A stretch of 64,000 nucleotides of DNA from Noviluteimonas gilva (GCF_009740395.1 NZ_WOXT01000001.1:124001-188000); one strand, 5' to 3'; shown: positions 17,534 through 27,499, counted from the stretch's first letter. Program-made: numbers and translations. The notes: generated by a model not told the origin, from the letters alone.

Positions 17534-20500
17534 TTAGAAGTCGTACTGCACCATGAAGCGGACCGAACGCGGCGCCTGGAACGACGTGGGGAGCAGGTAC
17601 GTCGAGAGGTTGTCGCCCGTCGCGGCGTCTTCGGCGATTTCGCTGACCGAAGTGACCTTGCGCGAGTTGAACAGGTTGAACACGTCCATCTTGAACTGCA
17701 GGCCTTCGACGAACGACGGGGCCCAGGCAACGTTCATGTCGACGTTGGTGGTCCACGGCAGACGACCGGCGGTGCCGCGCGGCGTCGGCGTGTTCAGGCA
17801 GCGCATGAACGACGAACCGTACGGATGCGGGTCGAACGAATCCGGGTTCGGCGGCGTGCCCGGGACGCGGCCCGGATCGCGGTCGAGCGTGCCGAGGCAG
17901 TTCAGCGGACGGCCCGACTGCACCAGCAGGTTCGCACCGACCGACCACTCATCCGTGATCGAGTAGTTGCCGAACAGCTTCAGGCTGTGGCGGCGATCGT
18001 TCGGCAGGTAGCCGTACGTGTCCGTCGTCAGCTCGATGTAGTCGAAGTCCTGCGTGACGCTGGTGTTGTTCTGGCCGATGTCGGACTTCACGCCACCTTC
18101 GGTGTTGCCCTTCGACTTGGCGTACGTGTACGAACCCTGGAGGAAGAACTTGTCCCAGTTGCCGTCGAAGAAGAACTCGATGGCCGAGTACGTACGCTTC
18201 GCGTCGGGGCTCAGCGTGGAGCCGGTCACCGTCGTCGAACGCAGCGTGCCGTCGTTGTAGAAGTCGGTCAGGAAGATCGCGTCCTTGCCCGGGTTGAACA
18301 TGCGGCAGTACGGGAAGCCGTCGCCCGGAAGCACGGCGTACGTGGCGCCGCCATCTTCCGTCCAACCGCCCGTGTCGTCCTGCTCGAAGCCAGCGGCGCG
18401 GAACAGTGCGGTGTAGTCGCAGTTGTCGTCGATCGCGGCCTTCAGGTCACGGTAGATACCGCGAACGCCCAGCGAGAAGTGATCCGTCAGCGCCTTCTGG
18501 AAGCCGAGGATGTATTCGTCCTGGTACATCGGGTCGAGGTTCTGCGACGCGATGGTGTTCGCGTTCTTCGCCGTGCCGAACTCGCCGTTGACGTAACGGA
18601 AGTTGTTGCGGCTGTTGCCGTCGCCCGAGCCGAACGGATTGCCGTCGGCACCGATCGGCGCGCCGGTGATCGGATCCACCGTGCCGCCAACGGACGTGAA
18701 GTTGTAGTCCTCACGCGTGAAGATCGAAGCCGAGGCACCACGCACGGCGACCGACGGGGTCAGCGGCAGCGCGTAGCGGCCGGCGTTACCGAAGACCTTG
18801 AACGTGGAGTCACCGAAGACGTCCCACGAGAAGCCGAGGCGCGGGCCGAACTGGTTGTCGATCTTGACGAACGTGTTGCCGAAACCGTCGAGGTTTTCGA
18901 ACGTATCCCAGCGCAGGCCGACGTAAGCGATGAAGTTGTCGGTGATGTTCCAGGCGTCCTGGATGTAGAACGCGCGCTGCTTGACTTCGCTCGACGAACC
19001 CTGGTTGACGATCTGCTCGCGAACGCGGTCGAACTCGTCGCCGTTGTTCGCGATGCCGTCGGGGTTGACCGTCGAATAACGCCACTGGCGGCCGCCTTCG
19101 ATCGACTGGCCGGCAACCGAGGTGTAGTTGTCCACGTCGTAACCGAAGCGGAGCAGGTGGTCGCCCAGCTGCCACTCGGCGTCGATGCGGAACTGGTCGC
19201 GCTCGTCGCCCGAGTCCGTACGGTCGATCGAACCGTTGGTCAGGTTGCAGGTGCTGCCGTAGACGCCCGTGAGGGCCTGGCGATAACCCGGACGCGCGTC
19301 GACGATCTGCGGGCAGCCCGAAGCCGGCACGTTGAGGTTGCCGCCGTACGAGACTTCCTGGCCAGCCGCCGTACGCAGGCGCTGCGAACGCGAGAACTCA
19401 CCGTGGCCGGCGAGCGCCGACAGGGTGAAGTTGTCGGTGATGTAGCCCGTGTACTTCAGGATGTAGTTGTCGCCACCCTGTTCCTGGTGGTTGAGACCGA
19501 GGAACTGGCCACGCTGCAGCGAACCGAAGGCGTTGGCGTAAACGTCGGTGTCGGTTTCCTGCTCGTCCGAGAACGCGGTGAACTCGAGCAGGTGGTTGTC
19601 GGTGATGTTCCAGTCCATCTTCAACAGCCAGGACGGGACTTCGATCGTGGCGTTGGTGTTGGTCGGAGCGACGACCGAACCGAAGGTGTCGTTTTCCTGC
19701 TCGCGGTAGGAGATCAAGCCGTAAGCGAACAGCTTGTCCTTGATCAGCGCGCCGCTGGCCCAGGCGTTGGCGACCCACTCGTTCTGCGTGTCGGACGAGT
19801 TGTCCGAACGGAGCGTGCCGTCACGGAGGTAGGCGTTCGCGCCGTCTTCGCGCAGGTTTTCCGGCGACCAGAAGATGTTGCCGCCAGCGTGGAATTCATT
19901 CGTACCGCGCTTGGTGATCTGGTTGATCACGCCGCCCAGCGAACGACCGAATTCGGCGCCGTAACCACCGGTCTTGATCTGCTGTTCCTGGATCGCTTCG
20001 AACGGAACGTTCGAGAAGTTCAGGCTGCGGAACGAGTTGGTGATGTTGAAGCCGTTGATGTAGTACTGGTTTTCGGCGACGGACGAACCGCCGAACGAAG
20101 CCAGGTTGCCGAACGCCGCGTCGCCGCGCACGGTACCCGGGGCGAGCAGCGCCACCGAGGTCGTGTCGCGCGGAACCGGGATCTTCGCGATCTGTTCGGC
20201 GGTCAGGATGGTGGTCGACTCGACCGACGTGACGTCGATCGGGTTGATCGCACCGGCGCCGACGACTTCGACCGTGTCGAGTTCGCCAGCCGTACCGGCC
20301 TGCACGAAGTCGACGTTCGCAGCCGTGCCGACGCTGACGTTGGCGTTGCGCGCGGCACCGCCGTTACGCGAAACCTGGTACTGGCCGATCGGGAGCGCCG
20401 AGAAACGGTAGGAACCGTCGGCACCCACGGTGATCGTGCGCGAGAAACCCGTCGCCGGGTTGGTGACGGTGATGGTGTCGCCTGCGGAAGCGTGACCAGC

Positions 20501-20611
20501 GATCGCGCCGGCCGTATTCGTTTGCGCGTTGACGCCGCCCACGAAGCACAGACCGAGTGCAACGGTCAGCGCGCTTCGCTTCAAGCCTTTCGTGAGGTAC
20601 TGAGAAGCCAT
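17534..20611 (-). CDS. Oar-like TonB-dependent receptor (1)
   Basis: 1025-residue outer membrane receptor. Signal peptide 1-30 (ends GGVNAQ), then a carboxypeptidase regulatory-like domain (about 35-110, NPATGFSRTITVGADGSYRF), a plug (about 120-245, with ESTTILTAEQIAKIPVPRDT and TGGYGAEFGRSLGGVINQI) and a large barrel ending in VRFMVQYDF with the C-terminal Phe. Members of this Oar-type group import unknown large ligands or help export proteins. The ATG at 20611 gives a normal signal peptide; a GGGGG run lies upstream. It has its own promoter and terminator. Plug and C-terminal parts are nearly identical to receptor 2, so the two are recent duplicates with diverged loops. Confidence 0.92.
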   Translation of the reverse strand: MASQYLTKGLKRSALTVALGLCFVGGVNAQTNTAGAIAGHASAGDTITVTNPATGFSRTITVGADGSYRFSALPIGQYQVSRNGGAARNANVSVGTAANVDFVQAGTAGELDTVEVVGAGAINPIDVTSVESTTILTAEQIAKIPVPRDTTSVALLAPGTVRGDAAFGNLASFGGSSVAENQYYINGFNITNSFRSLNFSNVPFEAIQEQQIKTGGYGAEFGRSLGGVINQITKRGTNEFHAGGNIFWSPENLREDGANAYLRDGTLRSDNSSDTQNEWVANAWASGALIKDKLFAYGLISYREQENDTFGSVVAPTNTNATIEVPSWLLKMDWNITDNHLLEFTAFSDEQETDTDVYANAFGSLQRGQFLGLNHQEQGGDNYILKYTGYITDNFTLSALAGHGEFSRSQRLRTAAGQEVSYGGNLNVPASGCPQIVDARPGYRQALTGVYGSTCNLTNGSIDRTDSGDERDQFRIDAEWQLGDHLLRFGYDVDNYTSVAGQSIEGGRQWRYSTVNPDGIANNGDEFDRVREQIVNQGSSSEVKQRAFYIQDAWNITDNFIAYVGLRWDTFENLDGFGNTFVKIDNQFGPRLGFSWDVFGDSTFKVFGNAGRYALPLTPSVAVRGASASIFTREDYNFTSVGGTVDPITGAPIGADGNPFGSGDGNSRNNFRYVNGEFGTAKNANTIASQNLDPMYQDEYILGFQKALTDHFSLGVRGIYRDLKAAIDDNCDYTALFRAAGFEQDDTGGWTEDGGATYAVLPGDGFPYCRMFNPGKDAIFLTDFYNDGTLRSTTVTGSTLSPDAKRTYSAIEFFFDGNWDKFFLQGSYTYAKSKGNTEGGVKSDIGQNNTSVTQDFDYIELTTDTYGYLPNDRRHSLKLFGNYSITDEWSVGANLLVQSGRPLNCLGTLDRDPGRVPGTPPNPDSFDPHPYGSSFMRCLNTPTPRGTAGRLPWTTNVDMNVAWAPSFVEGLQFKMDVFNLFNSRKVTSVSEIAEDAATGDNLSTYLLPTSFQAPRSVRFMVQYDF

Positions 20612-20678
20612 GGATGAAACCCCCAAGGGACGTGTTTGATCTAAAGGTGAGACGTCAGCCGCAAATGGCGACCGACCG

Positions 20679-20707
20679 ACTGTACAGTCGAAACAAATCC
20701 TTAACAA
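20679..20707 (-). promoter_or_regulatory. Promoter of receptor 1
   Basis: TTGTTA (20707-20702), 17-base spacer, TACAGT (20684-20679) on the minus strand. The spacer holds AGGATTTGTT, shared at the same place with the receptor 2 promoter. The -10 lies inside a perfect 14-base palindrome, CGACTGTACAGTCG (20677-20690). Confidence 0.65.
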
Positions 20708-20854
20708 GACCTTCTCCTGGATCACAGGTTGCATTTTCGTATTCAGTCGCCACTACGGCCTAAGTGCTTGAATGCACTGACTGATGGTGCGGTGCAACAC
20801 ACCGGCTGTGCGGCGGCGCACGGAACCAATTGGTTGGTTTTTTGTTACGCAGTT

Positions 20855-20881
20855 AACAAAACGGCCGCCTTTCGGCGGCCG
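20855..20881 (-). terminator. Terminator of receptor 2
   Basis: CGGCCGCC and GGCGGCCG (perfect 8-bp stem, four-base loop GAAA on the transcript) followed by TTTTGTT on the minus strand, 28 bases behind the receptor 2 stop. Confidence 0.9.
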
Positions 20882-20909
20882 ATCTGTCCCGCAATTGCGG
20901 AGCCGTTCG

Positions 20910-23900
20910 TCAGAAGTCGTACTGCACCATGAAGCGGACCGTGCGCGGCGCCTGGAAGCTCGCCGGGACCAGGTACACCTCCGAGGGCAGGCCCGTTTCC
21001 GGCACTTCGGCGGTCTCGACCACCGACGTGACCTTCTGCGAGTCGAACACGTTGAACACATCGACCTTGAACTGCAGTCCTTCCGCCCACGACGGCGCGT
21101 ACGCGACGTTGAGGTCGAGGTTCTGCGTCCACGGCAACCGACCCGCGGTGCCGCGCGGCACCGGCGAATTGTTGCAGCGCATGAACGACGAGCCGTACGG
21201 ATGCGGGTCGTACGTCGCATCGTTCGGCGGCGCGCCCGGTGCACGCGTGGGATCGCGATCGAGCACACCGAGGCAGTTGACCGGACGACCCGACTGGATG
21301 ATCAGGTTCGCACCGACCGACCACTGGTCCGTGATCTCGTAGTTGCCGAACAACTTCAGGCTGTGGCGGCGATCGTTCGGCAGGTAGCCGTACGTGTCGA
21401 CGGTCAGCTCGATGTAGTCGAAGTCCTGCGTCACGCTGGTGTCGTTCTGCCCGATGTCCGACTTCACGCCGCCTTCGGTGTTACCGATCGACTTGGCGTA
21501 GGTGTACGAACCTTGCAGGAAGAACTTGTCCCAGTTGCCGTCGACGAAGAATTCCATCGCCGAGTAGTTGCGCTTCGCCGGCGGGCTCAGGCGCGCACCG
21601 GCGATCACGTACGTACGCAGCACGCCGTCGCCTTCCACGTCGGTCACGAACACCGCGTCCTTGCCGGGGTTGAACATGCGGCAATACGGGAAGCCGGGAT
21701 TCGGCAGCAAGGGCGTCAATCCTTCGGCGTCGCTTTGTTCGAGGATCGCGGTGTAATCGCAGTTGTCGTCGATCGCCTGCTTCAGCTCGCGGTAGATGCC
21801 GCGGATGCCGAGCGACAGATGATCCGTCAGCATCTTCTGGAAGCCGAGGATGTACTCGTCCTGGTACATCGGGTCGAGGTCCTGCGACGCGATGGTCAGC
21901 GGGTTCTTCGGCTGGCCGTCTTCGGAGTTGAGGAAGATGAAGGTGCCCGGGCGCGCGATCGGGTTGTTCGGCGCACCGGTGACCGGATCCACCGTCTGGT
22001 CGAACTCGAAGCTTTCGCGGCTGAACAACGAAGCCGACGCACCGCGCACGGCCACCGACGGCGTCAGCGGCAGCGCGTAGCGGCCTGCGTTACCGAACAC
22101 CTTGAAGGTCGAGTCGCCGAACACGTCCCACGAAAAGCCCAGGCGCGGGCCGAACTGGTTGCTGATCTTGACGTACGTATCGCCGTTGCCGTTCTGGTTT
22201 TCGAACGTATCCCAGCGACCGCCGAGATAGGCGATGAAGTTGTCGGTGATGTTCCAGCTGTCCTGGATGTAGTACGCGTGCTGCTTGACCTTGACCGTCG
22301 CACCCTGTTGGAAGAACTGCTGGCGCGCGCGATCGAATTCGTCGCCGCTGTTGGCGACGCCGTCGGGATCGACGGTCGTGTAGCGCCAGGTGAAGCCGCC
22401 TTCCGTCGCGACGCCGGCCTTGGACTCATAGTCGTCCTGGTCGTAGCCGAAGCGCAGCAGGTGGTCGCCCAGTTGCCATTCGGCATCGAGGCGGAACTGG
22501 TCGCGCGTGTCGCCCGAGTCGGTGCGGTCGATCGTGCCGTTGGTGATGTTGCAGGTGCTGCCGTACACGCCGGTTAGCGCCTGGCGATAGCCGGGGCGTG
22601 CATCGACGATCTGCGGGCAACCCGTCGCGGTCGAGTTGATGTCGCCGTTGTAGGACACCGGCAGGCCCGAGGCGGTGACGAGGCGTTGCTCGCGGCTGAA
22701 TTCGCCGTGGCCGGCCAGCGCCGACAGGGTGAACGTGTCGGTGAGGTAACCGGTGTACTTCAGGACGTAGTTTTCGCCGCCCTGGTCCTGGAAGTTGGTG
22801 CCGACCAGGTTGAGGCGTTCGGTGACGCCCGGACGGTTGGCGTAGACGCCCTGCTCGTTCTCCTGCTTGTCGGAGAACGCGGTGAACTCGAGGATGTGGC
22901 TGTCGGTGATGTTCCAGTCCAACTTCAACAACCACGTCGGGAGCTCGATGTCGTCATTGACGTTGGTCGTCGCGACGTTGTTGCCCCACGTGTTGTTTTC
23001 CGTCTTGCCATACGAGATCAACCCGTACGCGAACAGCCTGTCCTTGATCAGCGCACCGCTGGCCCAGATGTTGGTGCGCCAGTCGTTGACGGTGTCCTGC
23101 GAGTTGTCCGAACGCACGATGCCGTTGGTCTGGTAGGCGTTACGCACGTCTTCGCGCAAATCCTCGGGGCTCCAGAAGACGTTGCCGCCGAAGTGGAATT
23201 CGTTCGTACCGCGCTTGGTGATCTGGTTGATCACGCCGCCCAGCGAACGGCCGAATTCGGCACCGTAACCACCGGTCTTGATCTGTTGTTCCTGGATCGC
23301 CTCGAACGGCACCTGCGCAAAGTTGAGGTTGCGGAACGAATTGGTGATGTTGAAGCCGTTGATGAAGTACGCGTTCTCCGCCACCGACGCGCCGCCGAAC
23401 GAGGCGAGGTTGCCGAAGACCGCATCGCCGCGGACGGTGCCGGGTGCGAGCAGCGCAACGCTGGTCGTGTCGCGCGGCACGGGGATCTTCGCGATCTGCT
23501 CGGCGGTGAGGATGGTGGTGGACTCGACGGACGTGACGTCGATCGGGTTGATCGCGCCCGTACCGACGACTTCGACGCCTTCCAGTTCCTGCGGGCCGCC
23601 TGCGGCCGCGGGCGCGGCGTAGTCGACGCTCGCCGACGTACCGACGTTCACCGTGACCTGTTTGGGCGAACTCCCGTTACGCGTGACCGTGTATTGGCCG
23701 ATCGGGATCTGCGAGAAACGGAACGAGCCGTCTCCGCCGACGGTGATCGTGCGCGTGAAGCCTGTTGCGGGGTTGGACACGGTGATCGTGTCGCCAGCCT
23801 GTGCGCGACCTGCCACCGCACCCGCGGTGTTGGTCTGCGCATGGACGCCGCCGATGAAGCACAGCCCGAGTGCGGCTGCGAGCGTGGTGCGCTTGAGGCG

Positions 23901-23924
23901 CCCGATGTTCCGGGTGGAAGCCAT
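20910..23924 (-). CDS. Oar-like TonB-dependent receptor (2)
   Basis: 1004-residue outer membrane receptor with signal peptide 1-30 (ends GGVHAQ), carboxypeptidase regulatory-like domain, plug and barrel ending in VRFMVQYDF. Two ATGs lie close together; AGGAGG is only two bases before the upstream one (23930) but eight bases before the one at 23924, so 23924 is the start. The plug segment from GAINPIDVTSVESTT onwards is almost the same as in receptor 1. The barrel loops differ, for example around residues 640-700. It is transcribed alone from its own promoter. The ligand is unknown. Confidence 0.92.
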   Translation of the reverse strand: MASTRNIGRLKRTTLAAALGLCFIGGVHAQTNTAGAVAGRAQAGDTITVSNPATGFTRTITVGGDGSFRFSQIPIGQYTVTRNGSSPKQVTVNVGTSASVDYAAPAAAGGPQELEGVEVVGTGAINPIDVTSVESTTILTAEQIAKIPVPRDTTSVALLAPGTVRGDAVFGNLASFGGASVAENAYFINGFNITNSFRNLNFAQVPFEAIQEQQIKTGGYGAEFGRSLGGVINQITKRGTNEFHFGGNVFWSPEDLREDVRNAYQTNGIVRSDNSQDTVNDWRTNIWASGALIKDRLFAYGLISYGKTENNTWGNNVATTNVNDDIELPTWLLKLDWNITDSHILEFTAFSDKQENEQGVYANRPGVTERLNLVGTNFQDQGGENYVLKYTGYLTDTFTLSALAGHGEFSREQRLVTASGLPVSYNGDINSTATGCPQIVDARPGYRQALTGVYGSTCNITNGTIDRTDSGDTRDQFRLDAEWQLGDHLLRFGYDQDDYESKAGVATEGGFTWRYTTVDPDGVANSGDEFDRARQQFFQQGATVKVKQHAYYIQDSWNITDNFIAYLGGRWDTFENQNGNGDTYVKISNQFGPRLGFSWDVFGDSTFKVFGNAGRYALPLTPSVAVRGASASLFSRESFEFDQTVDPVTGAPNNPIARPGTFIFLNSEDGQPKNPLTIASQDLDPMYQDEYILGFQKMLTDHLSLGIRGIYRELKQAIDDNCDYTAILEQSDAEGLTPLLPNPGFPYCRMFNPGKDAVFVTDVEGDGVLRTYVIAGARLSPPAKRNYSAMEFFVDGNWDKFFLQGSYTYAKSIGNTEGGVKSDIGQNDTSVTQDFDYIELTVDTYGYLPNDRRHSLKLFGNYEITDQWSVGANLIIQSGRPVNCLGVLDRDPTRAPGAPPNDATYDPHPYGSSFMRCNNSPVPRGTAGRLPWTQNLDLNVAYAPSWAEGLQFKVDVFNVFDSQKVTSVVETAEVPETGLPSEVYLVPASFQAPRTVRFMVQYDF

Positions 23925-23995
23925 GGTCATTCCCTCCTGCCGAAGAATCGAAGAAGAAGAAATGTGAAGGCCATCACTATTGGCCAATGGGCCGG

Positions 23996-24024
23996 ACCAT
24001 AGACCTCGAACAAATCCTTAACCA
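23996..24024 (-). promoter_or_regulatory. Promoter of receptor 2
   Basis: TGGTTA (24024-24019), 17-base spacer containing AGGATTTGTT, TATGGT (24001-23996) on the minus strand. Same layout and partly the same sequence as the receptor 1 promoter. Confidence 0.65.
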
Positions 24025-24202
24025 GTCCCTTCCCATGGCGTAACGAAAACGCGCGACGCATTCATCGATGTGGAGGCCCACAAACGCTTGAATTGGCGCG
24101 GTTTTTTATTGCTCAGTTCGAAGGCTGATCCGTGTTACAGCCGACGAACGGTCAGTGCGCGACCGACGGTCTACAGCTGCTGAAAACGTTTTTCGCGCGA
24201 CG

Positions 24203-24235
24203 CAACAAAAAGGCCGCCGGCTTTCGCCGGCGGCC
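24203..24235 (-). terminator. Terminator of receptor 3
   Basis: GGCCGCCGGC and GCCGGCGGCC (perfect 10-bp stem, loop GAAA on the transcript) followed by TTTTTGTTG on the minus strand, 28 bases behind the receptor 3 stop. Confidence 0.92.
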
Positions 24236-24263
24236 CTGTGTCGCAAACCCAACGGGTCGTCTA

Positions 24264-27260
24264 TCAGAAGTCGTAACGTGCGGTGAAACGCAGGTAACGC
24301 GGATCCTGGTAGTTGACGTCGTTGAGGAAGTCCGGGTCGCGGAAGGACTGCGCGCGCGAGGCCTGCGAGGACTCGTTGAACTCCGTTGCCGTCGAAGAGT
24401 TCAGCACGTTGAACACCTTCATCTGCAACGTCAGGCCTTCGAGCCAGCTCGGGTTGTACGAAACGCCCAGGTCGAACGTCTTGACCCACGGCGTACGGCC
24501 GAGGTCGCCACGGTTGGTCAGGGTGTAACGCACGCCCGTGTCCGGATCCTGGTAGAAGCCGTTCGGGTCGATGCAGTAGAAGCTCGAACCGCTGTACAGC
24601 GCGATGGTGCCGGCGTCGGGTTCACCGATGCCGAGCGCGCCGACCGGGATGAAGCCGTTGCAGCTGACCGGACGACCCGACTGGATCAACATGTTGGCGC
24701 TGACCTGCCATTCGTCGTTGATGTCGTACGCGCCGAACAACTTGACCGTGTGGCGGCGGTCGTTCGGCAGGTAGCCGTACGAACCTTCCTGGAACGCGGC
24801 GAAGTCGAAGTCCTGCGTGGCGCCGGCGTCATCCTGCTCGAGCGTCGAGTTCACGTAACCTTCGACGTTGCCCTTCGACTTGGCGTAGGTGTACGAACCC
24901 TGCAGGTACCAGTTGTCGGACTTGGCGCGTTCCCAGAAGAACTCGACCGCCTGGTACGTACGCTGGTATTCCGGCAGGCCCAGGTACGAGGCCGCGACGG
25001 TGTATTCCTGCAACGTGCCCGAGTTGGTCGGGTCGAGGGCGATGGTGACGTCCTTGCCCGGGTTGATGATGTAGCAACCCGGCATGTCGATGCCGATGCC
25101 GTCGGTGGCGAAGTCGGCCACGAAGCCGTTGTCCGCCGCCCACTGGTTGAACCCGTTGTGCGAGCACGAGTCGTCCATGCCGGCCTTCACGTCGCGGTGG
25201 ATGCCGCGCATGCCGATCGACCAGTTGGTGTTGAGCTGCATCTGCATGCCCAGGATGTATTCGTCCTGGTACATCGGGTCGAGGTTGGTCGCCGCCACCG
25301 TGCGCGGATCGGGCGGGGTGAACGAGCCGTTGACGCCGGTCGGGATGATGACTTCGCCGATCTGCGGGGTGCCGTCGGCATTCACGCCGTCGAGCAGGTA
25401 CCAGGTTTCGTCGCTGTACTCGTAGCCCGAGCCACGGATGTTCGTGTTGGACGCGACCGGGATGAAGTAACGGCCGGCGTTACCGAACACCTTGAACGTC
25501 GAGTCGCCGTTGACGTCCCACGAGAAGCCGACGCGCGGCGCCCACAGGGTGTCGGACTCGATGAACGTGGTGCCTTCGGCGTTCTTGTTCTCGAACGTTT
25601 CGCCACGGATACCGCCGTACAGCAGCACGTTGCCGATCTGCCAGCTGTCTTCCAGGTACGCGGCCTGGTTGATCACTTCGTACGAACCGCTCTGCGTGAA
25701 CGAGGTACGACGACGGACCACGTCGCCGAAGTCTTCGCCGAAGATGTCGATCGAACGGAAGTAACGGAAGTATTCGCCACCGGAGTACGACGTACCCGCG
25801 GCGGTCGAGGTGTACTTCTCGGAGTCGATACCGAAGCGCAGCTTGTGGTTGCCCAGCTGCCATTCGGCGTCGACGCGCCAGGCGCGGCGGAAGTCTTCGT
25901 TCGGCTCGCCACCGAAGGCCAGGTCACGCACGGTGAACTGTGCTTCGTTCCAGCAGCCGATGGGGTTCAGCGTCAGGTCCGCGTCGCGGCTGTCGTAGAT
26001 CGCCGGGCAGTCGGCACCGGGCAGTTCGGACTGGAAGTTGTTGATGTTGCGCAGGTAACCGTACTGGGCCGCAACGGTGAAGGTGTCGGTCAGGTAGCCG
26101 GTGTACTTGCCGATCCACACTTCGCCGCCGTTCTCCAGCGTGGAGTTGGTCGAGAACAGGCCGTGCTCGCCCGTGTAACGCTGGCCATCCGGGTTCTGGT
26201 AGAACGTCGTGTTGCGGGTTTCTTCGTTCCAGATGCCCGTCAGTTCGAAGACGTGGTTGTCCGTGAGGTTCCAGTCGATCTTGATCAGGCCGCTCGGATC
26301 GTCGTACTCGCGGTGTTCGCTGGTCGTCGCGTTGTAGAAGTCGTACGTGCGGTCCTGGCCCTGCACGAGGCCGAAGAAGAACAGCTTGTCCTTGATGAGC
26401 GGGCCGCCACCGTAGACGTTGTACTGCAGGATGTCGGACGAATCGTCACTGCGGTACTGGAACGGCGTGCCCGGCGTGGAAGCCGGATCGCGCGTGATGA
26501 CGTCCTTGCCCGATTCCTGGCCCCATTCCGGCGCCCAGTACACCGCAGCACCGGCCTTCCACTCGTTCGTACCGCGCTTGGTCACGATGCTGATCACGCC
26601 ACCGAGCGAACGGCCGTATTCCGCGCCGTAGCCGCCGGTCTTGACCTGCTGCTCGCCGATCGCGTCGAACGGAAGATCCGCGAACGAAACGAAGTTGCGG
26701 ATGTTGGTGACGTCGAAACCGTTGATGTAGTAGCCGTTTTCAGCGACCGATGCGCCGCCGAACGACGCGAGGTTGCCGAGGCCGGTGTCGCCCTTGACGG
26801 TACCCGGGGCGAGCAGCGCCACGTTGGTCACGTCGCGCGCGACCGGCAGCTGGTCGATCTGCTCGGCGGTGAACACCGTGGTGGATTCGACCGACGAGAC
26901 GTCGATCGGGTTGAAGCTCGCGGCGCCGACGACTTCGACCGCACCGAATTCCTGCGTACCGAACGTCACGCTGCTACCCGTACCGACCTTGACCTGCACG
27001 TCGCGGGTCTGGCCGCCGGAGGTCACCTTGTAGCGACCCGGCGAAAGCTGCGCGAACGTGAAACGACCGTCGCCACCGACGGTGAGTTCGCGCGTGATGC
27101 CCGTATCGATGTTCTGGATCGTGACGGTCGAGCCGGAAGCGGCCTCGCCGTTGATCGAACCGACGGAGCTCTGCGCCTGGACGGCGCCGGCGAAGCACAG
27201 GCCAAGCGCGACCGTCAGGGCGCTGCGCTTGAAGCCCTTTGCAAATTGCCTTGAAGCCAT
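24264..27260 (-). CDS. Oar-like TonB-dependent receptor (3)
   Basis: 998-residue outer membrane receptor with signal peptide 1-30 (MASRQFAKGFKRSALTVALG... ends AVQAQ), carboxypeptidase regulatory-like domain (about 32-105), plug (FNPIDVSSVESTTVFTAEQI, TGGYGAEYGRSLGGVISIV) and barrel ending LRFTARYDF. It is the most diverged of the three tandem receptors but clearly paralogous over the full length. The ATG at 27260 has GGGGGGA nine bases upstream. A strong promoter and a perfect terminator bracket it. The unusually long in-frame opening upstream runs into pckG and is not coding. Confidence 0.92.
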   Translation of the reverse strand: MASRQFAKGFKRSALTVALGLCFAGAVQAQSSVGSINGEAASGSTVTIQNIDTGITRELTVGGDGRFTFAQLSPGRYKVTSGGQTRDVQVKVGTGSSVTFGTQEFGAVEVVGAASFNPIDVSSVESTTVFTAEQIDQLPVARDVTNVALLAPGTVKGDTGLGNLASFGGASVAENGYYINGFDVTNIRNFVSFADLPFDAIGEQQVKTGGYGAEYGRSLGGVISIVTKRGTNEWKAGAAVYWAPEWGQESGKDVITRDPASTPGTPFQYRSDDSSDILQYNVYGGGPLIKDKLFFFGLVQGQDRTYDFYNATTSEHREYDDPSGLIKIDWNLTDNHVFELTGIWNEETRNTTFYQNPDGQRYTGEHGLFSTNSTLENGGEVWIGKYTGYLTDTFTVAAQYGYLRNINNFQSELPGADCPAIYDSRDADLTLNPIGCWNEAQFTVRDLAFGGEPNEDFRRAWRVDAEWQLGNHKLRFGIDSEKYTSTAAGTSYSGGEYFRYFRSIDIFGEDFGDVVRRRTSFTQSGSYEVINQAAYLEDSWQIGNVLLYGGIRGETFENKNAEGTTFIESDTLWAPRVGFSWDVNGDSTFKVFGNAGRYFIPVASNTNIRGSGYEYSDETWYLLDGVNADGTPQIGEVIIPTGVNGSFTPPDPRTVAATNLDPMYQDEYILGMQMQLNTNWSIGMRGIHRDVKAGMDDSCSHNGFNQWAADNGFVADFATDGIGIDMPGCYIINPGKDVTIALDPTNSGTLQEYTVAASYLGLPEYQRTYQAVEFFWERAKSDNWYLQGSYTYAKSKGNVEGYVNSTLEQDDAGATQDFDFAAFQEGSYGYLPNDRRHTVKLFGAYDINDEWQVSANMLIQSGRPVSCNGFIPVGALGIGEPDAGTIALYSGSSFYCIDPNGFYQDPDTGVRYTLTNRGDLGRTPWVKTFDLGVSYNPSWLEGLTLQMKVFNVLNSSTATEFNESSQASRAQSFRDPDFLNDVNYQDPRYLRFTARYDF

Positions 27261-27327
27261 GATTTCCCCCCACGGGAAGTTGGGTAATAGAGAAAAGTCA
27301 CTGTCACTTTTGAGACATGACTGCTCG

Positions 27328-27357
27328 ACTATAGGGGAAATAACGAATTGGTCACAA
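27328..27357 (-). promoter_or_regulatory. Promoter of receptor 3
   Basis: TTGTGA (27357-27352), 18-base AT-rich spacer, TATAGT (27333-27328) on the minus strand, about 68 bases before the ATG. Confidence 0.65.
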
Positions 27358-27440
27358 CATCCAAACGGAAAGAATACGATTTGGCACTTGACCGGCCGTT
27401 CGGGCCCTTCCTGAAAACCGCTGGAAACTATTGAAGCGCC

Positions 27441-27469
27441 AATAAAAAACGGGCCCTGGAAGGGCCCGT
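27441..27469 (-). terminator. Terminator of pckG
   Basis: ACGGGCCCT and AGGGCCCGT (perfect 9-bp stem, three-base loop) followed by TTTTTATT on the minus strand, about 30 bases after the pckG stop. Confidence 0.92.
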
Positions 27470-27499
27470 TCTTGTGTTGCATCCGCCGCCGTATCGTCG

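Noticed and set aside
17825-20617. 930-codon plus-strand open frame opposite receptor 1
   Set aside because: Arg/Val/Asp-rich GC-driven shadow of the receptor gene with no recognisable domain. The same holds for plus-strand frames opposite receptors 2 and 3.
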